A DNA stretch of 64,000 nt, from NCBI GenBank assembly GCA_003008705.1, contig PDUO01000004.1:372001-436000 (forward strand), written 5' to 3'. The notes beneath the pieces are model-generated. The model worked only from the letters and a program-made list of their open reading frames with translations, searched no databases and was not told the origin of the DNA. Position numbers and translations under genes: made by a program. This document shows positions 1-10,422 of the stretch, in pieces; position 1 is the stretch's first letter; every line of letters starts with the position of its first letter. This DNA comes from Pezicula radicicola (Eukaryota > Ascomycota > Leotiomycetes > Helotiales > Dermateaceae).

Positions 1-161
1 TGTGGTGTGACGCCTAGCTTTGCGAGCTTCTTTTGAAAGGAGGCAACTTCTGCTGAGAGTTGATTATAGGAAACGGTAAGGGCATTAGGCTTTCCAGGAA
101 TGATAATCGCCGTTGCATCTCCACGTTGTGGAAAGGAATTGGATAGAGTGGTGTCAGCCAT
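1..161 (-). CDS. Acyl-CoA synthetase-like (Pcs60/AMP-binding family), N-terminal fragment
   Basis: Reading from the ATG at 161-159 towards base 1 gives 53 codons before the window edge. The peptide starts MADTTLSNSFPQRGDATAII and continues with an Ala/Ile-rich strand, then SYNQLSAEVASF. This spacing of a short leader, a hydrophobic 'aIIxPgkp' strand and a 'tYxxLsxxvxxfqxxL' helix is typical of the start of AMP-binding (ANL superfamily) enzymes. It most resembles the fungal Pcs60/Fat2 peroxisomal oxalyl-CoA or acyl-CoA synthetases. The catalytic core and any C-terminal peroxisomal signal lie outside the window, so substrate and location are inferred. It is divergent from the splicing-factor gene starting at 667. 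Confidence 0.6.
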   Translation of the reverse strand, partial: MADTTLSNSFPQRGDATAIIIPGKPNALTVSYNQLSAEVASFQKKLAKLGVTP

Positions 162-666
162 GTTGGTCGAGGTTTCTGTAGAGAAAAGTGTTCAAAAGGG
201 TTGAGGATATGATAAGGAGTGGGTTCAAGGCCAGTGGAACCAATTGACTAAGTGGTGTTTGCAGAGGAAGATATGGTTTCTATTCTGTATTTCTGTATCA
301 AACAGACTTGACAATGGAATTCGGAGTTTCTACGGGGTTGGAGAAGGGTTCATGACGTTTTGTATCGAGCTTCAGAAATATTGCCGTCGCTTGTTACGAA
401 AGTCCTACGAAGTAGTGGGATCATACACCGAAAGTAGACGGTGCCAAGCTTCGCTTCATATACGCTGGGACCCTGAACCTGGAACCTGGAAAATACCAAG
501 GCTACTTACTGTATTTTAGCTGGGTTTGTCCACTGTCACATGACGTAGCCCAATGGGAGTAGTTGGGATCACATGACAAGGCTGACATTATTGGACCCTC
601 TCGCCTTCTGACTTTCGCGACGGCAACACCATTGCATGTCACTCACACTGTCTTACACGCCCCATC
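162..666. other. Intergenic, shared upstream region of a divergent gene pair
   Basis: 505 bases between two divergent start codons. It contains moderately GC-rich sequence and a TCACATGACG/ATCACATGAC pair of E-box-like CACATG motifs near 536-577. Open frames here are short and look random. I see no RNA gene. Confidence 0.4.
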
Positions 667-2367
667 ATGTCGAATCCACCTCCACGAGGCAGAGGTCTCT
701 CTTTATACGCCAATCTCCTCGATCCTACAGCTGCGACACCTGGCTCCGTGTCAAAAGGGCCAGTAATCTTCAAGAATGGCGGCGCGGACAGTCCAGGAGA
801 AGATGCTTCAGCGAAGAAGCCTCAAATAGATGCCGGTAGATCTTTCATTCAATAAAAGACTTTTACATGGATCAGATTGCTCACGTTTTGCGATTTGCGT
901 TGGCCTGAATAGCCGCTCTCAGATTTCAACCTACACGAAGACCACAACTCTCTAACCAGAAACCGAAGCCAAAACCAAAGTCAGCGTTCCCAAAAGCTGC
1001 CTCTCCAGATGCAGGAATTGCAAAACCTAGCGCGCCTGTCGCTCCAACAGCATCTAGTACCCAGAAGCTCCCAGCAAAGAGCACATTGGCCGATTGGACA
1101 GCCGTAGGGGACGACGATGATGTGAATGGTTTCTATGGAGGCGGAGAGAAAAGGCAAAGAGGCGGCAGGAAGAGGAGAAGGAAGAATAAGGAAGAATATG
1201 CTATTGCACAAGATTGGGATGATATCTACGATCCAACTAGGCCCAATAACTACGAGGAGTATAAACACAGCGATGAGAAAATCCGAGAAGTCAGGGAATG
1301 GAAGGACAGGCTGTATGCACACAGAATAGCCAGGCCAGCACAGAGCGATAAAGACAGCGATGATGAGGAGCCTTATAGACCACAAATGGGTAGTAAGTAT
1401 TGTAGCATGATTTTGAATGGCCTGATGCTAACATTATAGATCAATTTGCGCCACCTCCGAGTTATTCATTTGCTCCCCCGCCGATGGATTCTCCGCCTCC
1501 AAAGCCTGCAAAATCCCCCCAGGAAGATTCATACAGCCCTAATCTCACACATGATGCCGTTCCAGCACGTGCAGCTGACTTACCTGATCTTTCACCGGCG
1601 CCCGTCGTCCCTGGAGCTATATCTCGTGCCCCTGTCCGCTATAATCTGCCACCTGCTCCTAGCGAATTGCCGGCTTCTGAAGCAGAGCTTGAGAAAGCGC
1701 TCGAGGAAGAGCCTGATGATGACGAAGAACAAGGCGCCGTTCCAACAGATGATGCTCCTCGTTCCACTCGTCCAGGCCAGAAAGGCTTTGCTGAACGTCT
1801 GATGTCTAAGTATGGATGGAGTAAGGGCTCGGGACTAGGAGCAGATGGTAGTGGAATCATCAACCCGCTGAGCGTAAAAGTCGAAAAGCGCAAAAAGAAA
1901 TCGGATGCTGAGGGTGGTGGATTTAGAGAGCCTGGTGGGCGTGGAAAGATTATTGGAGGCCAGCGGAGAGTGCCAGATAAGAAGGAATCCGAAGCCGGGA
2001 AATTTGGCGTTATGTCTGAAGTCATTGTGCTCCGTGGTATGGTTGACGGCATGAACTTGGATGAGGAGGTTGAGGATTCTGGAGATGGTGGCTTGATGCA
2101 GGAAATTGGGGATGAGTGTAGCGAGAAGGTAAGTCGATGTAGTCTTCTCCCAAGTCATTAGATGCTGACATTGTGGTGTAGTACGGCCGCGTGGAACGAG
2201 TTTATATCGATCGGCACGGCGCTACTCCCAAGGTATTCGTCAAATTCACCAGTCAATTGTCTGGCTTGCGGGCTGTAAATGCTTTGGAGGGACGTATTTT
2301 CAATGGGAATACCATTTCTGCTCTCTTTTATGATACGGAAACCTTCGAAAAGGGCATCTATGAGTAG
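667..2367 (+). CDS. Splicing factor 45 (SPF45/RBM17-like): G-patch plus UHM/RRM
   Basis: Exons 667-835, 913-1392, 1440-2128 and 2182-2367 join in frame to 507 residues. The N-terminal third is Pro/Lys-rich and low in complexity, with the family signature SLYANLLDP near the start and LRFQPTRRPQ just after intron 1. An acidic stretch (EEEPDDDEEQ) precedes a G-patch (AERLMSKYGWSKGSGLGADG). The C-terminal RRM has the UHM arrangement: an acidic first helix region and a GRIF(N) loop carrying the Arg-x-Phe that binds ULM tryptophans. SPF45 proteins act in the nucleus, linking 3' splice-site recognition to the spliceosome. Intron 1 was placed by frame: of the two candidate AGs at 911-912 and 921-922, only the first keeps the frame into LRFQP. 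Confidence 0.93.
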
Positions 2368-2540
2368 ATGGCAACTCAGCACTCACTCATATCCAGTTTC
2401 ATGACCAAAGGGGAATAAATTCTTGTCGCGGGTAGGGAATTTTTGGATTCATATCACGCAACAATACGAAAAATATCATTTTAATGAGTATACCTCGTCC
2501 ACAAGCAGTAGATGATGCTTCGATGTTTTAAGTGTTTACT

Positions 2541-2690
2541 GCCTTGAATCGCTATCTATAAGATATAAGAGATAGATTTAAGTAGCTCACTTGATTTGAC
2601 TAACTCAGTCGATTTAAGTAACTTACTTGACACATAGCGTTAATCAAAATAATACCTTTCAGAGTAATTTGTAGGTATGTACTTTCCATA
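2541..2690 (+). repeat. Dispersed ACTTGATTT-type element, copy A
   Basis: The left flank TTGAATCGCTATCTATAAGA, a core of about three degenerate 18-20 base units (CTCACTTGATTTGA, then AAGTAACTTACTTGA) and a right flank TAATCAAAATAATACC all recur in the same order at 47005-47157. Shared flanks on both sides make this a dispersed element rather than a chance simple repeat. Confidence 0.6.
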
Positions 2691-3436
2691 GACTCAGGAA
2701 GAGAACAACCAGAACATAGGTATTTCGTAGATTAGATCGCTTAACCCACCGAACTACATATATAACTAAGCTCACCAGGAGAGATATAACACTCCCATCT
2801 ATTCATCCTTTTCTATCAAGATAAATTCCACTAACTACTACACCTCAAACCTCAAAGCCCCTTTATTTGCCCTTTTCCAAAATCAAAATTATACTGTGCT
2901 TCTGCACTCCATCGTCTTCATTTTATAAACAAATAGGTAGGGGAAAAAACTCATATTCATTATCCTCGGTTCGAGGCTCTTTTACTTCGTATGTCACCTG
3001 GAATGGAAAGATATCCAAAACAAAACAAAAGAACAATTTACCACCAGTACTAGCTAGACTTCACGCCAGAGAGATTGATCCGAATAGTGAAGAAAGGAGA
3101 ATTAATATTATCAATTTCTGGAGGGAAGCGAAGGCGTTTCTGGCTATGTATGCAGAAGAGGATAAAATGCCGCAGAAGCAATTGGGTTAGATTAGGAGAA
3201 TTACGGAGCGGAATAAGATGGTTATTTTATGGGGTATTTTTTAGGGTTAGCCTTTTAGTGTCCAAGGTTGTCGAGTTAGGGTATTGGAGTACTTGAGGGA
3301 ATGGTTTGAAGTGAAATTATGCGTTTTGGATATTGTTAAAGATGAGCTTTCTACAGGAACTAGAAATGTTTTATAGAATGTAGGCACTGGTACGTGTCTA
3401 TATTTAAGGGGAGAATCGTTATATAGGAGCATAGGA

Positions 3437-3486
3437 AGTCACTTAGTTTGAGTAATCTACTTGATTTGAGTAACTCACTAGTGCAC
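3437..3486 (+). repeat. Fragment of the ACTTGATTT-type repeat
   Basis: Contains TCACTTAGTTTGAGTAATC and ACTTGATTTGAGTAACTCAC, two and a half copies of the 18-base unit, without the conserved outer flanks. Confidence 0.5.
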
Positions 3487-3854
3487 TGAAACTCGGAATA
3501 GTACAAGTTAACTTACTATTGCATGACTAGGCATTTGGGCCTAAATAAAGCCTGTCTTTAGTATTTTCATTTAGCAGTTAGTAAACTTCAGCATTTCAAG
3601 TTTAGGGCCTGATGGATGAAAACTTCGATGATCCCTCCGAAGTCAAGTATCTAGGATAAATTGAACTACGTGTTTGTTTTACGAGTAGTTTGATCTCGTC
3701 TTACTGTATGACGAGTATGCTTACATATACTGAAATGACATTTGAACATCATATGATTACATTCTATGCTCAGATTTAAAAACATTCAAGAGCTCTAACC
3801 GTTAGCAAATGCTGTCTAGTCCTAAAATTTGTACATGAAAATCTCTATGATCGA

Positions 3855-5123
3855 TCAAGATTCAACCTCCTGCTGAGTCCACCCGCCAACCTTTCTCCCA
3901 CCTTCCTTCCTCTTAACTCTACAAGTCATACCAACCTCGCGATCCATAACAAACTGCCAAATAACATACACCCAACTTTCATGTCTCGGTAATTCATCAT
4001 AGAACTCCTTAGCTATCTCATTTAGCTTCGGGAGACGGGTCCATGGCACGGCGGGGAAATCGTGGTGCTCATTGTGTAAGCCCACGTTATAGGTAAGCCA
4101 ATTTAGAGGACCGTAGTAGGAGAATGTCTCTGGAACAGGAATCATTGTCTTTGGATCTTTAGCTGAAGCAGGCTGGCGTTCAAAGACATAATGCTCTGCG
4201 ATAAAGTGGCCTGCACAGGGATGCAAAGAACCAGCAAGAAAAGCGGAGAAGATGAGATATGCCAGCGATTTTCCAGACCCGATATATTTGACAAGAACTA
4301 TGTCGAAGAGAACCTGCACAAGGATATTGAAGAAATGGATTCCTGTAAAAGGGATTTGGTAGACCATCATGGGACGAAGCGCGTAGAAGAGGATCTGGAA
4401 GGTGCAGAAGAAAGCTTTGCCAGCAATCGAGTCGAGAAAGACTGCCTCCAATGCGGTAGGAAGGTCGGTATCTAGACCGTCCACACCAAGGGATTTGTGA
4501 TGCGTTAGATGGTATGGCTGTTTGCAAACAATTAGCAACCCATCTTGAAATCTTACATCTACTACCGAACTAGCGAATACGTACTCTGAAAGAGGCACTA
4601 TAAGGGATTCCTATAGGAAGATTTGCGAATACAGCGATGAGACGATTCGCAGTCGGGGACCGGAAGGCTAGATTATGTGAGATCTCATGGATGGCTAGAA
4701 AGAGGTTCTGGGTTGCCGTTGCGCCGATGCAGTATGCAGTCAGGAAGAACTTCCAGGAGAGGAAAGGTGTATCGCGAAGGAGGTACGCGCAGAAGATTTG
4801 GAGGGAGACAACGCCTAGGACGACATATTTCGTTAGGGGCTCCGGCCCGCAGAGCTTTGTTACCTGAGAAAAGAAATAGGGATTAGTGGATGATTTACGA
4901 GAATTGGTTAAGGATCACATACCTCTGGATGTGCTTTTATGATAGCCATGCGACGGGTCCGGTGTGGTTCCTCAGTGTAGGTCCAGAAGAAATCATGCTC
5001 TTTGACATCTATGGGAGGGGTGTTGGTGTCGTCCATCTTGACCTGCTCTACTCGCAATCGTGGAGGGGGACTGTCGCCTTTATTGGATTGGGATGTGATG
5101 ACAGTTGAGGTGGAAGCCGCCAT
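3855..5123 (-). CDS. Sphingolipid delta-4 desaturase (dihydroceramide desaturase)
   Basis: Exons 5123-4923, 4863-4585 and 4517-3855 give 380 residues. The enzyme introduces the delta-4 double bond into dihydroceramide in the endoplasmic reticulum membrane, feeding glucosylceramide synthesis. Three iron-binding histidine boxes are present: HEISH (residues 126-130), HLTHH (163-167) and HNEHH (308-312), each next to hydrophobic membrane spans. The N-terminal Lipid-desaturase motif DFFWTYTEEPH (about 44-54) precedes the first span. Length matches fungal family members. Intron 2 splits FR|PYHLTHH exactly, which supports the model. The leader carries a pentanucleotide (ACAGT) tract 25-50 bases upstream of the ATG. 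Confidence 0.95.
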
Positions 5124-5671
5124 GGTGACAATCCTTTGTACAAGTAAAGTACAGTACAGTACAGTACAGTGCAGTAGGTGTGAGGTGAGGCGATGTCTAG
5201 TGGTTCGCAGAATCACCAGATGCTCCGTATATAGATTATTGTACGAGTGCGAGGTTGACGGCTCCAAGGTGGCCGAGAGTTTCCATTTCTAAATTCTGGT
5301 TCGAGGGACGTGTCAGTGACCAATCATGGAGCGCGACACCACAACGGTCGCCCCTAGCTTCGGGACCCAGATACAGCAGATCGACAGCGCGGCGCCCGCT
5401 TATTTCGTAGCACCCCGGATTTGATAGTCGCACATTCAGGGGTAAATACTTTCCCAGTGAGCCAGCGAGTCTATGGAGTATGTACTATAGATCTAGATCG
5501 CAGTCGCCTAGGGGCTGGCCATATCTCATCTTACTCAAATTTCTGTCATTGAACTTTTATTTATCGTGACCCTTTTATTTGAAAACTCCTTTATGAACAG
5601 AATGCCCCAATCCATATGTGTGTTCCATCGCTCAATATGCCTGGGCTGTGGTTTTAGTATCCTGAGAATGC
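5124..5671. other. Intergenic between desaturase 5' end and MetAP2 3' end
   Basis: 548 bases. It holds the desaturase leader with the ACAGT tract, a GC-richer promoter-like portion (about 5300-5450) and the downstream flank of the aminopeptidase gene. No other feature seen. Confidence 0.4.
5148..5174. repeat. (ACAGT)n pentanucleotide microsatellite
   Basis: About five uninterrupted AGTAC/ACAGT units followed by a GCAGT variant. It lies in the presumed 5' leader of the desaturase gene, so length variation would change leader length. Confidence 0.85.
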
Positions 5672-7216
5672 CTAATAATCGTCTCCACGACTGATAACCT
5701 CCTTGACATTTGGTCGAAGCAAAATGGTCTGAACAGTCAGTATGACGCTCTACAAAGACCGCCTTAGGCAAGTCGGGGAAAGCACTTACATGTTCAAACT
5801 GCGCAGTGTATGATCCCTTCTTGTCAACCAATGGTGGGTATGCCTCTACAATACCGCTCGAAACCAAATTGTTTAACTAATGAATTTCAGTGAGCAAATC
5901 TGACAATAGGACTTCTTAACTTACTCCTAAGAGATATTTTTCCTGGCCCAACCGGTCCAAGTATCTCCTGCAGAAGGGCAGTGTCCCAAAGCTCTTGTTG
6001 ATAACACTGAGCAGTCTTTTAGCAGAATCCACACGTAATGCCACCTTTGGTGCATCCGGTATCAATGCGTAATGAGAGCATTCATACTAGAAAAAGTTAG
6101 AATAACGTTATATCTGGCAGTGGAGAACTCACATCATCATGAACGTAACCGTTTCCAGTACTTCCGAACGTTTCAATTGCAAAAACCTCGCCTTCCTCCA
6201 TCTTTGTCTGGTCCTTGCTCTTTACAATCGGCACGCTCTTTCCGCCATGTATCTTCCATTGTTGGATATCGTGGCCATTTAAATTCCGGATGCATTTGAC
6301 CGGGAATGTCTGGCCATTGATCTCAACCTCGTAGCTCTCCATAGTTTCCTGGATGGCAGCACCAATATCACCCATTCTAACATCGATACCAGCCTCTTTG
6401 ATACCAGTATTAGTTGCTTCTCGGACGGCCTCAAGCAAATTGTCGTACATTGGGTCGAAGGACATTGTGAAAGCACTATCCACAATTCTTCCGTTAATGT
6501 GTACACCGAAGTCAACCTTCATAACATTTTCCTTCTGTAAGATTGTCTTGTTGCCAGCATTTGGACTGTAATGTGCAGCAATATGATCCAGGTTCACACC
6601 AGTAGGGAATGCAACACCTCCCTTGATGTTGTCGCCCTCCTCCAAACCTGGATGGCCGGTCAATGCTCGAACGCTATCCTCGATGCCCTCCGCAATCTCT
6701 GTCAGACTCTGACCTGGCTTGATATTTTTCTGTGCCCATTGCCTGACCTGCCTATGAATTTCTGCTCCCTGTCGATATTCTTGAAGGAAGTCGTTGTTCA
6801 TACGATCTAGATGCCGTTTCTCCTCGTTTGTCGTGCGATACAGGTTCTCATCTCGGTATTCCACTTCTTGGCCAACGGGGTACTCGCCGCTTGGGAAGAG
6901 ATTTGACAGCAGTACTCTTGGAGGTGAGGATTGCTCTTTTGGTACCGCGTTCTTCTTCTTCTTGGTTCTCTTGCGCTTTTTCTTTGGTTTTGCTGCTCCA
7001 TTTGCCCCACCTTCCGCCCCCGCGTCTTTTTCATCTTCTTCGTCGCCAGAGTCCTCGGCTTCTGCCCCGTTTCCATTCGCGACGGCGGCAGCGGATGCCT
7101 TTATGGCTTCAGGATCTTTCACTGCAAATTTGATAAGGAACCACCACTCGCCAAATGGGGAGGACCAGTCACTCACCCTTCAAATGCGCCAGTGCATCGG
7201 CGGCCTGCGCAGCCAT
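5672..7216 (-). CDS. Methionine aminopeptidase 2 (MetAP2)
   Basis: Exons 7216-7177, 7121-6133, 6086-5925, 5876-5790 and 5728-5672 give 444 residues. It removes the initiator methionine from nascent cytosolic proteins. The N terminus (about 20-75) is acidic followed by a Lys/Arg block ([13 protein letters not shown]), the ribosome-associated extension that separates type 2 from type 1. Metal ligands are all visible: D217 and D228 ([13 protein letters not shown]), H297 (GHDIQQW), E330 (FAIETFG) and E425 (QFEHT); H197 (AHYSPN) is the active-site histidine that fumagillin-type inhibitors attack in this family. The start at 7216 (MAAQAADAL) was chosen because splicing at GTGAGT joins it in frame to VKDPEA. 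It is divergent from the J-protein gene. Confidence 0.96.
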
Positions 7217-7538
7217 AGTGATACGCAGAGCTAAGCTTAATGCCTTTTAGTTTAGACAAGGCCCAAACCTGTTTCCGATTCTCAATTCCTTGAGGGTCCT
7301 GGTCGTTACACTGGGAATTCTCGAGAGTCAGGCTGAAGAACTTGTAGAATACTCGTAGAACTCAATCATGCGGCGGAAACTCTTGCCGGCCTACCTTACT
7401 GTAAACGCCGAAAATTCTCGTGACGACATCACCAATTTTAAGTTTGCGCAAGCGAGGAAGACATCATCAATCTAACGGGCTCTTGCAACTTCACAATTCA
7501 CTTTCGAAAGAAAGAGACGAAGTACTTCGGGATGAGGA
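7217..7538. promoter_or_regulatory. Shared upstream region of MetAP2 and mitochondrial J-protein
   Basis: 322 bases between two divergent start codons, with no room for another gene. Transcription start signals cannot be pinned from sequence alone. An open frame from 7420 crosses into the J-protein exon in another frame and is a shadow. Confidence 0.35.
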
Positions 7539-8400
7539 ATGCCACTCCGCTCTGGTTCCTTCCCTCTGCTTCGCCGGCTCTTCCACAGCAGCGCAATTCG
7601 CAGAGCAGATAGCAGTCCTGACCATTACGCAACACTCCAAATACCTACAAATGCAACACCTAGCGATGTGAAGAAGTATAAGGTCTCTCTCCATTTATCC
7701 CTCAGAATAGTTTTCTAATTTGCCTACAAGGTCATTCTACTCCCTTTCCAAAACGCATCATCCAGATCGCAATCTCGACGACCCAGATGCCTCCGCACGT
7801 TTTGTTAAGATATCAGAAGCCTACAATATTCTTGGCACCCCCGCAAAACGCCAACAATACGACCGTGACTTTCTCAGAGCTTTTCAGCCGGTTGCTGGTG
7901 GTGCCAGTAGTCATGCACGACCGACAGGCTCATACCATTCCTCGGGGCCAGCAGGTGGAAGACCGGCCAGTGGTTTGAGCAGGCGAAGAACACAGTTTCG
8001 AGGCCCTCCACCAAGTTTCTACCGTAGTGGTGGCTGGGGACAGCACGGGGCAAAGAGACAGGCTGCGCAGGGAGGAAATACAGCGCCAGGTGGTCAGGAG
8101 GCACAAGGCATGGGAGGCAGCGGCGGCATGGGACCTGGTCAACAGTCTTGGGGCGGATATATGAACGATGTTCCGCACTTCGATCGGGAGAGCCATTTTA
8201 GAACTCAAGAGGGTATACATTCGCAGCATGAGAAGAGGAGACAAAGACAGAGGAAGGCGGCGGAAGAATACGTTCCAGACATCGGCCAGAGTAGAGGCAT
8301 GCTGGTCAATTTCGTCTTCGTGGGTAGCATTGTATCATTTGCAGTGTTCGTGCCATCGTTCTTCTTTGGGAAAACGACGAAGGACCATTCCGAGAGATAG
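7539..8400 (+). CDS. Mitochondrial J-domain protein with C-terminal membrane anchor
   Basis: Exons 7539-7675 and 7731-8400 give 268 residues. The N terminus (MPLRSGSFPLLRRLFHSSAI) is a classic Arg/Ser-rich mitochondrial presequence. The J domain follows (DHYATLQIPTNATPSDVKKS, then FYSLSKTHHPDRN) with the HPD tripeptide that stimulates Hsp70 ATPase, ending near QQYDRDF. A Gly/Ser/Gln-rich linker (about 80-185) and one hydrophobic span (VNFVFVGSIVSFAVFVPSFF) close to the C terminus suggest membrane anchoring. The donor is GAA|GTATAAGG and not the GTCTCT three codons later, because only the former rebuilds KKSFYSLSK. The Hsp70 partner cannot be read from sequence. Confidence 0.9.
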
Positions 8401-8540
8401 ACGAGCCGAATATCACAAATCTCGTCTTTTTGATGGTCTTGTTCTTTGCTATACTACAAAATAACCCTCTGCATCGTACAAGCAAATCGATCCACCATCA
8501 CGCCCCATTCTCCAACCCAGTCTAATATTGTAACAGCCAT

Positions 8541-9915
8541 TTATGCGTCGAAGGTGAAACTTGTGCCAATCTATAATATTTAGCGAAGCCCTGTAATAAG
8601 ATGAGCCTGACATACCTTATGGGTAGCTTGGTCAAGCTTCTGGGTATCAAATGAAGCACCGAGTCCAAGAGTAACACCTGGTCGGAGAAGAACGTTGTAG
8701 CCAACTGCGGCGACACCACGGTCATTGATCTTGACCTATTTCGCGTTGAGTTAGTAACAAAACGACACGATGTCTTCTAGGTTTCTAACCTTAGCGAAGG
8801 AGACTGGGTCAAGTCTGTACTTGCTGGCAACCTCAAGACCAACTTGGCTACCGCTCTTTGAGTCCCAAGTAGCCTTAGCACCGGCTTCAACTTGAGAGTT
8901 GACCTTGTGATAGTAAGAAGCGGAGAAAACGCTCAAGTTGTTAGCAGCAGTGATAGCAGCAGTGTATTGAGGAGCAGAGTATCCGATGGCAGCAGAGTAG
9001 CTTGTGATGGCAGCCTTCTGGACATCATAACCGGCGGAAGCACCAGCCAAGAAACCGTCCTGACCAATAACAGCATCAACGTTTGCGGTTGGGCCCTTGA
9101 GGAGGTCGAAGAAAGCACGGCCGTGGAAGTTGGACTGCTTGAAGTGGAGGTTGAACTTGGCACCCTTTGCTTGAGTGTGGGGGAGGAAAGAAGCCAAAAG
9201 CTCAGCCTTGAGACCCTTGGCAATGGCGTCGTTCAACTCAAGCTTAGTGTCAAGAGCATTGACAGTGTTCCAAGATTGAGTGATGGTCAAGCCTGCACGG
9301 CGGTAGAACATTAGCAGCTGCGCATAGCCTGGCATTAAATTGATCCAGAAATCAAACAGATTGGATCTCTCAAACTGTGACGCAATAGAAAGAGAGGGCG
9401 GCTTCGGAAATTTATATCTACCAGTTGGTTTGTCGGTGTATTTTGCCTCCAACTATACACAACTTGTTATTAGCTTCCGGCGCAATATCAATTCTGTATT
9501 CGGGATCGTACCAGACCGCTGGTGGCTGACTCGTGGGTGCTCTTTCCGGTGACCTTGAAGGCAACATTGTTTGGGGTGTTGCTCTTGACCTCGAGGGCAG
9601 CAGCAGCAGTATGGTAGAAGTCCTTGTTGAGCAACTAAAGGTGAAGAGTTAGCTATTAAATCTTGAGTTTGTTGGGTGCAGGCTGGCGCAAAAGACGCAT
9701 TCGCTGAATGACAAGTAGACTTCAAGGGGGAGCAGCTCTTGAACAGTAGCAGCACATCTGTCTGTGCCAATACTCCTCCAATTGAAGAATGAAGCTGGGT
9801 GATGGCAGCACATCTGTTCTGGCCCAATGGTGATGTATTGGGAGAGTTTCACAAAGGATGTGTGACTTACGTCGTTGGAAGACTTTGCAATATCGGAGAA
9901 AGCTGGGACAGACAT
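8541..9915 (-). CDS. Mitochondrial outer membrane porin (VDAC)
   Basis: Exons 9915-9871, 9634-9512, 9452-9422, 9292-8790, 8735-8616 and 8570-8541 give 283 residues, the usual VDAC length. The protein forms the 19-strand beta-barrel through which metabolites cross the outer membrane. Visible landmarks are the N-terminal MSVPAFSDIAKSSND helix, the LLNKDFYH start of the barrel, KYTDKPTGLTITQSW, the eukaryotic porin signature (YDVQKAAITSYSAAIGYS) and the C-terminal strand SFTFDA. The last exon is only 30 bases and was recovered from the ATAG|ATTGGCACAAG acceptor. It is convergent with the J-protein gene, 140 bases apart, so their 3' ends may overlap. Confidence 0.96.
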
Positions 9916-10422
9916 CTTGAGGGATTTGAGGAGTTGGGATGGGAAGACGGAGTTTTGCTTGCGATGGAAAGGAGTTATGATGGTGTCAAAAGGAGAAGAA
10001 TAATTGACAGCCAGCTTCTGTCGGGAAATTCAGGTAGACCCACTTTTCCGTGATCGCGTTAATGCAGCAGCTGTAGCCAATCAATCGAGACATGAGGCTG
10101 TGAAGGTCATAGGATTCAGCCCCAAGCTTCGCAACGACAACTCATCATCTTGAGAACTTTGAAATAATCACAGCAACTTCATATCATCTAATTGTTTTCT
10201 ATGCAGGACCTTTTATTTCATTGCTCTGGTATCTCTTATCGTAACACATGTTGCACCACTCTATGCAGGTTGCAACGCCGTAATATGAGGAAACCGTCTA
10301 TAAACAAAGACGTCTCCAAATGCAAGAATTCTTTCTGAATATCAAGCAAAAAGGTTGATTTGCAGAATGACAAAAGAGTTGCCAAACTAGCAAAAGAAAT
10401 ATGACATTGAAGGAGGAACACG
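9916..10422. other. Intergenic upstream of VDAC
   Basis: 507 bases: the VDAC promoter and leader region, then the 3' flank of the asparagine synthetase gene. A GC-containing ACGACAACTCATCATC stretch lies near 10133. No additional gene supported. Confidence 0.4.

Larger units (their letters stand above)
2368..3854. other. Intergenic, AT-rich, with two dispersed repeat copies
   Basis: 1.49 kb between convergent genes. It holds the 3' flanks, a full copy (about 2541-2690) and a fragment (about 3437-3486) of the ACTTGATTT-type repeat. An open stretch at 2867-3190 has no recognisable homology and poor codon quality. No RNA gene seen. Confidence 0.5.

Noticed and set aside
2867..3190. 107-codon plus-strand frame in AT-rich DNA
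   Set aside because: Composition is AT-driven, no domain is recognisable and it lies between dispersed repeat copies.
6794..7234. 146-codon plus-strand frame rich in Phe and Leu
   Set aside because: Antisense shadow of the Lys/Arg and Ala-rich N terminus of methionine aminopeptidase 2.
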